Source of the DNA: an uncultured Collinsella sp.
GTDB lineage: Bacteria > Actinomycetota > Coriobacteriia > Coriobacteriales > Coriobacteriaceae
Assembly (NCBI GenBank): GCA_900757615.1
Contig: CAAEON010000018.1
Location: 12,494-76,493 of the forward strand
Reading direction: 5' to 3'
Length of the DNA: 64,000 nucleotides
Part shown: in pieces, positions 32,407 to 40,950 of the stretch
Position numbering within the stretch: the stretch's first letter is position 1
Layout: each line of letters begins with the position of its first letter
The notes under the pieces: generated by a model
Told to the model about the DNA's origin: nothing
The model's database searches: none
The model's input: only the letters and a program-made list of their open reading frames with translations
Program-made: the position numbers and the translations under genes

Positions 32407-33333
32407 TTAGAGCTTGGCGATGGCGTCGTCCACGTGTGAGACGTAGATGTCGTCGACCGCGACGTTCTGTCCCAGACCCTGGAGCAGGCACGTCACTTCG
32501 AAGCCGGCGGCCACGAACTTCGCAGCCCAGCTGTCAGGGTCGGTCTCGTCTGCCATGTCGTTGTTCGCGTGGTCGCCCGCGACCACCATGAACGGCGCGA
32601 GCACGGCCTTCTTGTACCCTGCGGCGCTCGCGTCGGCGATAACATCCTCGCAGGTCGGTTCAGCCTCGACGGTGCCGACGAAGAACTGCGTCAAGCCCTC
32701 GTTCTTGAACACTTCCTGCATCTTGGCATAGTCGGCGTTGGAATCGGCTTCGGTGCCGTGGCCCATGAGGCACAGCGCTGTCTTGCCGTCGTCGAAGGAC
32801 GCCATGTTCTCCTTAATGGCTGCGGCCACCTTCTTGTAGTCGTCGTCGGAGGTGAGCAACGGGTCGCCGAGCGAGATCTTGTCGAACTTGTCGGCGTACT
32901 TGTCGAGCTCGTCTTTCACGTCGGTGTATTCCAGGCCGCCCATGAGATGCGTCGGCTGCACGACGATTTCCTTCACGCCGTCTTCCACGCAGCGGTCGAG
33001 CGCCTCGGTCATGTTGTCGATCGTGATGCCGTCGCGCTTCTTCAGCTTGTCGATGATGATCTGCGCGGTGAAGGCGCGGCGGATGTCGTAGTCCTGCCAG
33101 TACTTCTCGCGGATAGCGTCTTCGATGGCGCCGATGGTGATGTGGCGCGAGTCGTTGTAGCTCGTGCCGAAGCTCGTGACGAGGATGACCGGCTTCACGG
33201 CCTTCTCCTTTTCGCTCGATTTCTCGGAACTTGCGGAGGTGCTGGAGCAGCCCGCGAGCGTGATTCCGGCGAGCGCGACGGCTCCGGTTGCTGCGGCGCC
33301 CATGAAGCTGCGGCGTGACATCTGGTCGGACAT
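32407..33333 (-). CDS. cbiK: Sirohydrochlorin cobaltochelatase CbiK with Tat/lipoprotein export signal
   Basis: Inserts Co2+ into sirohydrochlorin, the first committed step of the anaerobic B12 route. The 308-residue product starts with a twin-arginine signal (SRRSFMGAAATG) and a lipobox (LAGC), so it should be folded inside and anchored outside the membrane. The mature part is a complete CbiK: VTSFGTSYNDSR, the first metal His in CLMGHGTEADSN, Glu in VGTVEAEPTCEDV and the second His in VVAGDHANNDMA. A periplasmic CbiK is known in Desulfovibrio vulgaris (CbiKP). No cytosolic CbiK or CbiX is in the window. The gene heads the riboswitch-controlled transporter operon. The start follows GAGGAAAGGA. 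Confidence 0.92.
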   Translation of the reverse strand: MSDQMSRRSFMGAAATGAVALAGITLAGCSSTSASSEKSSEKEKAVKPVILVTSFGTSYNDSRHITIGAIEDAIREKYWQDYDIRRAFTAQIIIDKLKKRDGITIDNMTEALDRCVEDGVKEIVVQPTHLMGGLEYTDVKDELDKYADKFDKISLGDPLLTSDDDYKKVAAAIKENMASFDDGKTALCLMGHGTEADSNADYAKMQEVFKNEGLTQFFVGTVEAEPTCEDVIADASAAGYKKAVLAPFMVVAGDHANNDMADETDPDSWAAKFVAAGFEVTCLLQGLGQNVAVDDIYVSHVDDAIAKL

Positions 33334-33454
33334 GGTTTTCCTTTCCTCGGTTTGCCGGTCCCCCGGCGACAGTTGCTTGTCGGCACAAGCGAAAGAAAAG
33401 CGCACCCCTCGGGGTTCACAAGGAGCTAACGCCACGGCGATGCCGTGAGGAAAA

Positions 33455-33581
33455 GGCGAAGCAGTCTGGCTTGGGGCGCGAGGCGGTTCGCCCGCGCGTC
33501 CTATACAGTAATGTCCCTTGCCCAGGATTCCCACCTGGTTCCCTCCGCAAGCCAGCGCGGGCTGTGCGGACGCCGCGCCGG
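33455..33581 (-). promoter_or_regulatory. Cobalamin riboswitch upstream of cbiK
   Basis: The minus-strand leader contains the core of the B12-sensing riboswitch in order: GGAGGGAACCAGGTGGGAAT, TCCTGGGCAAGGG, the B12-box-like GACATTACTGTA, and the 3' element AGCCAGACTGCTTCGCC. The following 120 bases include hairpins near the cbiK ribosome-binding site that could be the expression platform. It should lower cbiK-transporter expression when cobalamin is plentiful. The B12 box departs from the consensus GCCACTG (here ATTACTG). Confidence 0.85.
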
Positions 33582-33790
33582 TCATTTCCTTTTATCCGAT
33601 TGTCATATGCTCGTTGCCGAATCTTTTACTATGATAGTGGGCACTTGTGAACGTGTCAAAGCCAGGGCGGGCGGCATTGCGCCTCCTGCCTGCGTATTTG
33701 CGCCGACTGCCGCTTCGGGCGCCGTGTTTTGCCCGCTGCGCGAATGGCGGCGTAAACGGTTGCGATGAGAAACGGGAAGGGAAGGCTCGG
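33582..33790. other. Divergent promoter region between the riboswitch and cobM
   Basis: About 200 bases separate the start of the riboswitch leader from cobM. The AT-richer stretch around 33590-33645 should hold both divergent promoters, but no convincing -35/-10 pair stands out. No second cobalamin riboswitch is visible ahead of cobM. A purine-rich GGGAAGGGAAGG precedes its ATG. Confidence 0.4.
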
Positions 33791-34582
33791 ATGATTCATA
33801 TCGTTGGCGCAGGCTCGGGCGCCGCCGACCTTATCACGCTGCGCGGGGCGCGCCTTCTGCGCGCGGCCGACGTGGTCGTTTGGGCGGGGAGCCTTGTGAA
33901 CCCCGAGCTGCTCGCTGAGTGCAAGGAATCCTGCATCGTCTACGACAGCGCGCACATGACCTTGGAGGAAGTGCTCGACGTGATGTGCGCGGCTGATGCG
34001 CGGGGCGAGGAAGTGGTGCGCCTGCACACGGGCGACCCGTGCCTGTACGGCGCCATCCAGGAGCAGATGGACGCGCTCGACGCGCGCGGCGTGGACTACG
34101 AGGTGGTGCCCGGCGTGTCGAGCTTTTGCGGTGCCGCGGCGGCGCTTCGCCAGGAATACACGCTGCCGGGAATCAGCCAGTCGGTCGTGATCACGCGGCT
34201 TTCCGGGCGCACCCCCATGCCTGCGGGCGAGGGCATGCGCACCATGGCGGAAAGCGGCTCGACTATGGTCATCTTCCTGAGCTCGGGTATGCTCGCCGAG
34301 CTTTCCGCCGAGCTTTTGGCCGCGGGCCGCAGCTCCGACGAGCCGGCGGCGCTCGTGTATAAGGCGACCTGGCCTGAGGAGCGCGTGGTGCGATGCACAG
34401 TGGGCACGCTCGCCGATGCGGGCGCGCGAGAGGACATCGACCGCACGGCGCTCGTGGTGGTGGGCCGCGTGCTCGGAGCTCGCGGCGGGCTTGCGCACGA
34501 CGGCGCGCAAGCGGAGTCGTACGAGCGCAGCAAGCTTTACGACCCTTCGTTTGCCACGGGGTATCGGAAGGCGAGCAGCTAG
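33791..34582 (+). CDS. cbiF: Cobalt-precorrin-4 C11-methyltransferase
   Basis: A SAM-dependent corrin methyltransferase of 263 residues. It has the tetrapyrrole methylase fold with IHIVGAGSGAADLITLRGAR, RLHTGDPCLYGAIQEQMDAL (the family's GDP loop), VPGVSSFCGAAAAL and the CobM/CbiF-specific VVITRLSGRTPMPAGE. It is first in the plus-strand cobalamin operon; the ATG follows GGGAAGGGAAGG. The upstream open frame to 33647 has no ribosome-binding site and is excluded. Also named cobM. Confidence 0.94.
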   Translation: MIHIVGAGSGAADLITLRGARLLRAADVVVWAGSLVNPELLAECKESCIVYDSAHMTLEEVLDVMCAADARGEEVVRLHTGDPCLYGAIQEQMDALDARGVDYEVVPGVSSFCGAAAALRQEYTLPGISQSVVITRLSGRTPMPAGEGMRTMAESGSTMVIFLSSGMLAELSAELLAAGRSSDEPAALVYKATWPEERVVRCTVGTLADAGAREDIDRTALVVVGRVLGARGGLAHDGAQAESYERSKLYDPSFATGYRKASS

Positions 34583-34583
34583 C

Positions 34584-35768
34584 GTGGCCTTCGAGCACTA
34601 CATATATACCGGGACGACCCGCCTGCGCTGCGGCTACACCACGGGGAGCTGCGCCGCTCTCGCGGCGAAGGCGGCCTGCGAGATGCTCTTGTCACGAAAG
34701 ACCGTCGGCCGCGTGTCGATCGTCACCCCCGGCGGGCTGCCCGTCGAGACGGACGTGGTCGACGTATGCATCGGCGAGGGGTGCGCCCAGTGCGCCGTGC
34801 GAAAGGACGCAGGCGACGATGCCGATGTGACCGACGGCGTGCTCGTGTACGCGCTCGTGGAACATGCGGGGCCGGGCACGGGCGCTGCGGGCAACAAGGG
34901 CGTGCCCGCGCGCGAATCGGAAGTTTCCGTCGATGGCGGCGTGGGCGTGGGGCGCGTGACGTTGCCCGGGCTCGAGCAGCCGGTGGGGGCGGCCGCCATC
35001 AACGCGACGCCGCGCGCGATGATCACTTCGGCGGTGCGCGAGGTGTGCGCCGCGCACGGCTTTTCTGGAAATATTGCTGTGACGATTTCGGTACCCGAGG
35101 GTGTTGCCCTTGCCGAAAAGACCTTCAACCCGCACCTGGGGATAGAGGACGGCATCTCCATCCTGGGTACGACGGGCATCGTCGAGCCGCGCAGCCTCGC
35201 TGCCTTGCGCGACAGCATCGAGCTCGAGATCCGGCAGCATGCGGCTATGGGTCGGCGCGGAGTCGTGCTCACGCCCGGCAACTACGGCGGGCAGTTCATT
35301 TCGGGGCATTTCCACCTAAACGGTGCGCCGGTGGTCTTCATCTCCAACTTTGTGGGCGATGCGATTGATTGCTGCGTTCGCGAGGGATTTACCAATGTCC
35401 TTCTTGTGGGACACATCGGCAAGCTAGTGAAGGTCGCGGGCGGCATCATGGACACCCATTCGCGTACCGCCGACTGCCGCGCGGAGATTCTGGCCGCCCA
35501 CGCGGCCTTGGCCGGCGCGGGCGCGAAGACCGTGCACGAGATCATGTCGTCGGTCACGACCACGACGGCGCTTGAGGTAATCGAGGCCGCCGGCGTGGGG
35601 GACGCTGTGCGCGCCTCGCTCGCTGCGGCAATCGAGGACAGGTTGCGCCGCCGCGCGGCGGGCGCATGCGACATCGCCGCGGTCGTGTTCGACGCCGGGC
35701 GCCGCGAGCTTTTCCGCACGTCGGGCGCCGATGCTGTTATCGGGGAATTGGGGGCGACGTATGAGTAA
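34584..35768 (+). CDS. cbiD: Cobalt-precorrin-5B C1-methyltransferase
   Basis: Methylates C1 of the corrin ring in the anaerobic route. The 394-residue product has the CbiD signature RCGYTTGSCAALAAKAA near the N-terminus, LGIEDGISILGTTGIVEP, and NFVGDAIDCCVREGF, then LLVGHIGKLVKVAGGIMDTHS. The start is GTG one base after the previous stop, with GGAAGGCGAG upstream. It overlaps the next gene by 8 bases. CbiD is specific to the cobalt-early (anaerobic) pathway. Confidence 0.95.
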   Translation: MAFEHYIYTGTTRLRCGYTTGSCAALAAKAACEMLLSRKTVGRVSIVTPGGLPVETDVVDVCIGEGCAQCAVRKDAGDDADVTDGVLVYALVEHAGPGTGAAGNKGVPARESEVSVDGGVGVGRVTLPGLEQPVGAAAINATPRAMITSAVREVCAAHGFSGNIAVTISVPEGVALAEKTFNPHLGIEDGISILGTTGIVEPRSLAALRDSIELEIRQHAAMGRRGVVLTPGNYGGQFISGHFHLNGAPVVFISNFVGDAIDCCVREGFTNVLLVGHIGKLVKVAGGIMDTHSRTADCRAEILAAHAALAGAGAKTVHEIMSSVTTTTALEVIEAAGVGDAVRASLAAAIEDRLRRRAAGACDIAAVVFDAGRRELFRTSGADAVIGELGATYE

Positions 35769-36450
35769 AGGCGTGCTGTACGGGGTGGGCACGGGGCCTG
35801 GCGACCCCGAGCTGCTCACGATCAAGGCCGTCCGCACAATCGAATCGTGTCCGGTCATCGCCGCACCGCAGACGGCGGACGGGGTCATGGTCGCGCTCGA
35901 CATCGTGCGCGGCGCCGTCGACCTTACAGGCAAGACGGTGATCCCCGTGCGATTCTCGATGACGCGCGACGTCGAGCGCCGCGCGGCCGAGCATGCCTCG
36001 CTTGTTCGCGAGCTTGTCGCGCACCTGGATGCGGCCCGCGACGTCGCGCTGCTGAACCTGGGGGACCCGAGCATCTACGCCACCTTCCAGCGCATAGCGC
36101 CCGACGTGCGCGCCCGCGGGTTCGAGGCGCGCGCCATTCCCGGCGTGCCGAGCTTCTGCGCGGTCGCCGCGGCGCTCGAGCGCGACCTCACGCCCGAGAT
36201 GTCGTCACCTCTGCACATCGTGCCCGGCGGCTACGACGACGTACGCCGCGCAATCGGCTGGCCGGGGACGAAGGTGGTCATGAAGGCGCACCGCTCGCTT
36301 GCGGACACGAAGCGCATCCTTTGCGAGGAGGGCGCCTTCGACGGCACCGAGCTCGTTGAGGACTGTGGGCTTCCGGGTGAGCGCGTGTACCGCTCGCTCG
36401 ACGATGTGCCCGATCGGGGCAGCTACTTCTCGACGATGGTGGTGCGTTAG
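35761..36450 (+). CDS. cbiL: Cobalt-precorrin-2 C20-methyltransferase
   Basis: A 229-residue tetrapyrrole methylase acting on cobalt-factor II. Motifs are LYGVGTGPGDPELLTIKAVR at the N-terminus, LLNLGDPSIYATFQRI, IPGVPSFCAVAAALERDL and VVMKAHRSL. The LTIKA and GDPSIYAT forms distinguish CbiL/CobI from the other methylases here. The start ATGAGTAAAGG overlaps cbiD by 8 bases. Also named cobI. Confidence 0.94.
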   Translation: MSKGVLYGVGTGPGDPELLTIKAVRTIESCPVIAAPQTADGVMVALDIVRGAVDLTGKTVIPVRFSMTRDVERRAAEHASLVRELVAHLDAARDVALLNLGDPSIYATFQRIAPDVRARGFEARAIPGVPSFCAVAAALERDLTPEMSSPLHIVPGGYDDVRRAIGWPGTKVVMKAHRSLADTKRILCEEGAFDGTELVEDCGLPGERVYRSLDDVPDRGSYFSTMVVR

Positions 36451-37584
36451 ATGAGGGTTTCCTGCATAGCGTTCACCGAGAGGGGATATGCGTTTGCGGA
36501 GCGCACCGCACGCGTGCTTTCCGATTGCGCGCAGACAGGTGAAGATGACCCTGGCTGGGACGTTTCCGTTTCGCGTGGGTTCGGCGAGGGGAAGGCCGAC
36601 CTGCGCGCATGGACGGCGCTCGCGTGGGAAGCGTCGGACGCGCTTCTGTTCGTGGGCGCGGCGGGCATCGCCGTGCGGGCGATCGCGCCGCATGTCGCCT
36701 CGAAGGTAAACGATCCCGCGGTTGTGGCGATCGACGAGGCGGGACGCTTTGCCGTCCCGCTTTTGTCGGGGCATTTGGGCGGTGCGAACGAGCTTGCGCA
36801 GACTGTGGCGCGCGCGGCAGGGGCCATCCCCGTCATCACCACGGCGACCGACGTCCGCGGCGTGTGGGCGGTGGATACGTGGGCGCGCCGTGCGGGGCTC
36901 GCCGTTTTGAATCCCGAGGCCATCAAGCGAGTGTCGGCGCGGCTGCTTTCGGGCGGGCGCGTGGCGCTCTATTCCGACATGCCGATTTCGGGACAGCCGC
37001 CTGAGGGGGTTGACATTGCGTCCGACCGCGCTCGGGCCGATATCGTCGTGTCGCCGTTTGCTGGCGCGAATGCAGGTGTGTCCGTTCGCGCGGCGGAGAC
37101 AACGGGCAAGGTCGTGCCCGCCGGTGAGACGGGGAAGCCGGCGTGCGTGCGGGCACAGGCGCCTGCGCCCGAGCCGCTTCGCCTTGTCGTTCCCTGCATC
37201 GTTGCGGGCATAGGGTGCCGTCGCGGTGCGTGCGCCGAAGCGATCGGGGACGCGTTTCTTCTCGCGTGCGGGCAGGCGGGTATCTCGCCTTCGGCCGTGC
37301 GCGAGGCGGCGACGATCGACGTGAAGGCGCACGAGGAGGGTCTGCTCGCCTTCTGCCGCGCGCGGAATATCCCGCTTGCGACGTATTCCGCAGATGAGTT
37401 GTCGCAGGTCGAAGGCAGCGTTTCGCCATCTGATTTCGTGCGCGCGACGGTGGGGGTCGACAACGTGTGCGAGCGCGCGGCGCTCGCGGACGGGGGCAAA
37501 CTTATCTTCCCGAAGCTCGCTCACGGCGGCGTGACCGTCGCGTTTTCCAAGGTAACTATCGAACTTTCGTTTAAGGAGCGGTGA
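36451..37584 (+). CDS. cbiG: Cobalt-precorrin-5A hydrolase
   Basis: Opens the delta-lactone ring and releases acetaldehyde, a step found only in the anaerobic pathway. The 377-residue product has the N-terminal domain (FTERGYAFAER), the central LLFVGAAGIAVRAIAPHVAS, then DPAVVAIDEAGRFAVPLLSG and HLGGANELAQTVARAAGAIP. The C-terminal CbiG domain has GIGCRRGACAEAI and TYSADELSQVEGSVSPSDFV. The ATG directly follows the cbiL stop. Of the three domains the linker (about 205-240) is variable. Confidence 0.94.
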   Translation: MRVSCIAFTERGYAFAERTARVLSDCAQTGEDDPGWDVSVSRGFGEGKADLRAWTALAWEASDALLFVGAAGIAVRAIAPHVASKVNDPAVVAIDEAGRFAVPLLSGHLGGANELAQTVARAAGAIPVITTATDVRGVWAVDTWARRAGLAVLNPEAIKRVSARLLSGGRVALYSDMPISGQPPEGVDIASDRARADIVVSPFAGANAGVSVRAAETTGKVVPAGETGKPACVRAQAPAPEPLRLVVPCIVAGIGCRRGACAEAIGDAFLLACGQAGISPSAVREAATIDVKAHEEGLLAFCRARNIPLATYSADELSQVEGSVSPSDFVRATVGVDNVCERAALADGGKLIFPKLAHGGVTVAFSKVTIELSFKER

Positions 37585-38327
37585 TGGGAAAGCTCTTCGT
37601 GGTGGGGATCGGCCCGGGCGGCCCCGACGGCATGACGATTGCGGCCCGGCGCGCGCTCGAGGCGGCCGACATCGTTGTGGGGTACACGAAATACGTGGAG
37701 CTCGCGCTCGCCGCCGTGCCTGACGCGGCGCATTTCGCGACGCCGATGATGCACGAGGCCGAACGATGCCGCCTGGCGCTTTCGCGCGCGCAGAGCGGAG
37801 AAGCCGTGGCGCTCGTGTGCAGCGGTGACGCGGGCGTGTACGGCATGGCGAGCCCCGTACTGGAGCTTGCGGAGGACTACCCCGATGTAGACGTGGAAGT
37901 TATCGCCGGGGCCACCGCGGCTCAGAGCGGGTCGGCGGTGCTCGGCGCCCCGCTTGCCCACGACTTCGCGGTCGTGTCGCTCTCCGACCTTCTCACGCCG
38001 TGGGAGGTCATCGAGCGCAGGCTCGCCGCCGTGGCGAGCGCCGACTTCTGCATCTGTTTGTACAACCCGCGCAGCAGAAAGCGCGCCGACAGGCTCTCGC
38101 GCGCGGCAAAGATTATGCTCGAATGGAAGGCCCCCGACACGCTCTGCGGCTGGGTACGCAACATCGGGCGCGAGGGGCAGCAGTCGGGCATGTGCAGGCT
38201 CTCCGAGCTGGGGGAGTTCGACGCCGACATGTTCACCACCGTGTTCGTCGGCAACGCGGACACGAAGCGCGTGGTCGGCCGTATGGTCACGCCGCGCGGG
38301 TATCGGGAGATTCCATGCGAAAGGTAA
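37584..38327 (+). CDS. cbiH: Cobalt-precorrin-3 C17-methyltransferase
   Basis: Catalyses C17 methylation and ring contraction. The 247-residue methylase has LFVVGIGPGGPDGMTIAARR, VVGYTKYVELA, LVCSGDAGVYGMASPVLEL, AGATAAQSGSAVLGAPLAHD and ICLYNPRSRKRADRLSRA, all typical of CbiH/CobJ. The ATG overlaps the cbiG stop (TGATG), and AAGGAG lies upstream. Its 3' end overlaps cbiET by 13 bases. Only the core domain is present, without the C-terminal Fe-S extension seen in some CbiH60 proteins. Confidence 0.94.
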   Translation: MGKLFVVGIGPGGPDGMTIAARRALEAADIVVGYTKYVELALAAVPDAAHFATPMMHEAERCRLALSRAQSGEAVALVCSGDAGVYGMASPVLELAEDYPDVDVEVIAGATAAQSGSAVLGAPLAHDFAVVSLSDLLTPWEVIERRLAAVASADFCICLYNPRSRKRADRLSRAAKIMLEWKAPDTLCGWVRNIGREGQQSGMCRLSELGEFDADMFTTVFVGNADTKRVVGRMVTPRGYREIPCER

Positions 38328-39571
38328 CGATCATCGGGGCGGGCCCCGGAAACCCCGACTTGCTCTCGCGCGCGGCGCTCGACGCGATCGACATCGCCGA
38401 CGTGGTCATCGGCGCTCATCGCGCGCTTGCCGGCATCGACGTGCCGCCCGACGTGGTGAGATGCGAGCTCGTGAAGACGGCGGACATCGTCGCCGCGCTC
38501 ACCGATGTGGCGTCGTGGCAGCGCGCCGTGGTCGTGATGACGGGCGATGTGGGGCTGTTCAGCGGCGCACGCCGCCTGGTGGAGGCGCTCTCCGGCGACG
38601 CGCAGGTGGACGTGCGCGTCATTCCCGGCATAAGCTCAGCGTCGTATCTCGCCGCGCGCCTCGCGCGTCCATGGCAGGATTGGCGCTTCGCGAGCGCTCA
38701 CGGCGTGGCGTGCGACATCGTGGCCGAGGCCGAGCGCGCAGGTGAGCTCTTCCTCGCCACGTCGGGCGGGGAAGACCCCTCGCGGCTTTCGGGCGAGCTT
38801 GTGCAGGCGGGCTTCGGGGACGCGCGCGTGACGGTGGCCGAGTGCCTGTCGTACCCCGACGAGCGCATCACCTGCGCGACCGCAAGTGAAATCGCAGGTC
38901 AGACGTTCGACGACTTGAACGTGATGCTTATCGAGTTCGCAGGCGGCGCCGGGTCGCCTGCGGGCTCCCGCTGGCCGTATGCTTCCTCGGGCATTCCCGA
39001 CGAGCTCTTCATCCGCGGCGACGTTCCCATGACCAAGCAGGAGGTACGCGCCGTCGCGCTCGCGAAGCTGCGCCTTACCGCGACCGACACCGTGTGGGAC
39101 GTCGGCGCTGGCACGGGGAGCGTGTCGATCGAGGCGGCGCTCGTCGCGCGAGCGGGCTCGGTATGGGCGGTCGAGCGCAACGCGGCCGGCGTGCGGCTCA
39201 TCCGAGAGAACGCGGATGCATTCGGGTGCGGCAACGTGCATGCGGTCCCCGGTGTCGCCCCCGAAGCGCTCGCGAAACTGCCCGTCCCCGACGCCGTGTT
39301 CGTCGGCGGGAGCGCGGGCGAGCTTCCCTCCATCGTGGAGGCGGCGCTCGAGAAGAACTCGCAGGTTCGCCTGTGCGTGCCATGCGTCACCGTTGAGACG
39401 TTCACCGAGGCGTGCGCGCTCCTCTCGGGTTCGCGCTTTAAGGGGTTCGAGGCGTGCCAGGTGTCGGCCGCCCGTGCCGAGGCTGTAGGCTCGCACCATC
39501 TTATGAAGGCGCAAAACCCCGTGTTCCTCGTCAGTGCGCGTGGTGCAGGCGGGGAAGGCGGCGCCCGGTGA
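38315..39571 (+). CDS. cobL: Cobalt-precorrin-7 C5-methyltransferase / C15-methyltransferase (decarboxylating) fusion, CbiE-CbiT
   Basis: A 418-residue bifunctional enzyme. Residues 1-205 are CbiE, a tetrapyrrole methylase (VTIIGAGPGNPDLLSRAALD, VVMTGDVGLFSGARRLVEAL, VIPGISSASYLAARL). Residues about 238-418 are CbiT, a Rossmann SAM methyltransferase (MTKQEVRAVALAKLRL, VWDVGAGTGSVSIEAAL, VFVGGSAGELPSIVEAAL), which methylates C15 and decarboxylates the acetate side chain. The fused form is the same architecture as CobL. GTGA coupling links it to cbiA. Confidence 0.95.
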   Translation: MRKVTIIGAGPGNPDLLSRAALDAIDIADVVIGAHRALAGIDVPPDVVRCELVKTADIVAALTDVASWQRAVVVMTGDVGLFSGARRLVEALSGDAQVDVRVIPGISSASYLAARLARPWQDWRFASAHGVACDIVAEAERAGELFLATSGGEDPSRLSGELVQAGFGDARVTVAECLSYPDERITCATASEIAGQTFDDLNVMLIEFAGGAGSPAGSRWPYASSGIPDELFIRGDVPMTKQEVRAVALAKLRLTATDTVWDVGAGTGSVSIEAALVARAGSVWAVERNAAGVRLIRENADAFGCGNVHAVPGVAPEALAKLPVPDAVFVGGSAGELPSIVEAALEKNSQVRLCVPCVTVETFTEACALLSGSRFKGFEACQVSAARAEAVGSHHLMKAQNPVFLVSARGAGGEGGAR

Positions 39572-40950
39572 GCACGACCATCCCGCGCTTCATGATCGCT
39601 GCGCCCTCGAGCGGGAGCGGCAAGACGGTCGTTACGTGCGCGCTCCTGCGCGCGCTCGCGCGCCGCGGCCTCGCATGCGCGGCCTTCAAATGCGGCCCCG
39701 ACTACATCGACCCGCTCTTTCATCGCCGCGTCGTGGGTGCGCGCTCGGGCAACTTAGACGGCTTCTTCACCGACGCCCCGACGCTGCGCGCCCTGCTCGC
39801 ACGCGGCGCCGCGGGCGCGGATGTCGCGGTACTCGAGGGGGTTATGGGCTTCTACGACGGCATGGCGCCCGGCGTGGCCGACGCGAGTAGCTACCAGGTT
39901 GCGCGCGACACGGAAACGCCGGTCGTTTTAGTGGTGAACGGGCGCGGGGCGTCTTTATCGCTCGCCGCCGTAATCCGCGGCATCGCCGAGTTCCTGCCTT
40001 GTGCGAACGTGCGCGGCGTCGTGCTGAACAAGACGAGCACCACTGCCTGCGCCTACGCGGCGCCTGCGATCGAAAAGCACACGGGCGTCGCGGTTTTGGG
40101 GAATATCCCCGCCGACGATGCGTTCTCGCTCGAAAGCCGGCATCTGGGGCTTGTGACCGCCGACGAGGTCGAGCAGCTCTCCGCGCGCATCGACAAGATG
40201 GCCGAGCTGGTGGAAAAGAGCGTCGACGTCGACCGCTTGCTCGAAATAGCGGCGATGGCACCCGATATCTGCGAGGAACCTTACCGGTTGGAGCCGATCG
40301 CGGGAGCGCGGCCCATCGTCGCCGTTGCGCGTGACGAGGCGTTCTCGTTCTACTACGAGGAGAACCTGCGCGCGCTCGAGGACCTGGGTTGCGAGCTGGC
40401 CTTTTTCAGCCCCCTGTGTGATAGCGAGTTGCCCCGGGGGACAAGCGCCCTCTATCTGGGAGGCGGCTACCCGGAGCTCCATGCGCGGCAGCTCTCCGAG
40501 AACGCGCCGATGCGCGAGGCGGTGCGGCGTGCGGTGGAATCCGGCATGCCGACGGTTGCCGAATGCGGTGGGTTTCTGTATCTGCAGCGCGAAATCGCCG
40601 ATAGCGAGGGGCGGCGCTGGCCTGTTGCGGGCGCCCTTGAGGGCGCAAGCGAGAACGGGGGAAGGCTGTCCCATTTCGGGTACGTGGAGCTCACTTCTCA
40701 ACGCGACGGGCTCTACGGGCCGCGCGGCACACGCATCCGCGCGCACGAGTTCCACTACTGGCAGTCCACCTGCCCGGGCGGCGACTTTTGGGCGCAGAAG
40801 CCCCGGCGCGACAAGGGCTGGCCGTGCATGACGACCACCCCGTCCCTGGTTGCGGGCTTCCCGCATGTGTACTATCCTGCGAACCCCGACGTTGCGCGCG
40901 CGTTTGCATCTGCCGCAGCGTCGTTCGCAGAGAGGAGACGGCATGGCTGA
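39568..40950 (+). CDS. cbiA: Cobyrinate a,c-diamide synthase
   Basis: Amidates the a and c acetates of cobyrinic acid using glutamine and ATP. The 460-residue product has an N-terminal dethiobiotin-synthetase-like ATPase domain (FMIAAPSSGSGKTVVTCALL, FKCGPDYIDPLFH, VMGFYDGMAP) and a C-terminal class I glutamine amidotransferase domain (LYLGGGYPELHARQLSEN, catalytic Cys in VAECGGFLYLQ). The start is GTG overlapping the cobL stop (GTGA). It overlaps cobT by 8 bases. Confidence 0.95.
   Translation: MSTTIPRFMIAAPSSGSGKTVVTCALLRALARRGLACAAFKCGPDYIDPLFHRRVVGARSGNLDGFFTDAPTLRALLARGAAGADVAVLEGVMGFYDGMAPGVADASSYQVARDTETPVVLVVNGRGASLSLAAVIRGIAEFLPCANVRGVVLNKTSTTACAYAAPAIEKHTGVAVLGNIPADDAFSLESRHLGLVTADEVEQLSARIDKMAELVEKSVDVDRLLEIAAMAPDICEEPYRLEPIAGARPIVAVARDEAFSFYYEENLRALEDLGCELAFFSPLCDSELPRGTSALYLGGGYPELHARQLSENAPMREAVRRAVESGMPTVAECGGFLYLQREIADSEGRRWPVAGALEGASENGGRLSHFGYVELTSQRDGLYGPRGTRIRAHEFHYWQSTCPGGDFWAQKPRRDKGWPCMTTTPSLVAGFPHVYYPANPDVARAFASAAASFAERRRHG

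Noticed and set aside
33591..33640. A TTGTCA/TATGAT promoter for cobM
   Set aside because: The boxes are 24 bases apart, too far for a standard promoter, and other pairings are no better.
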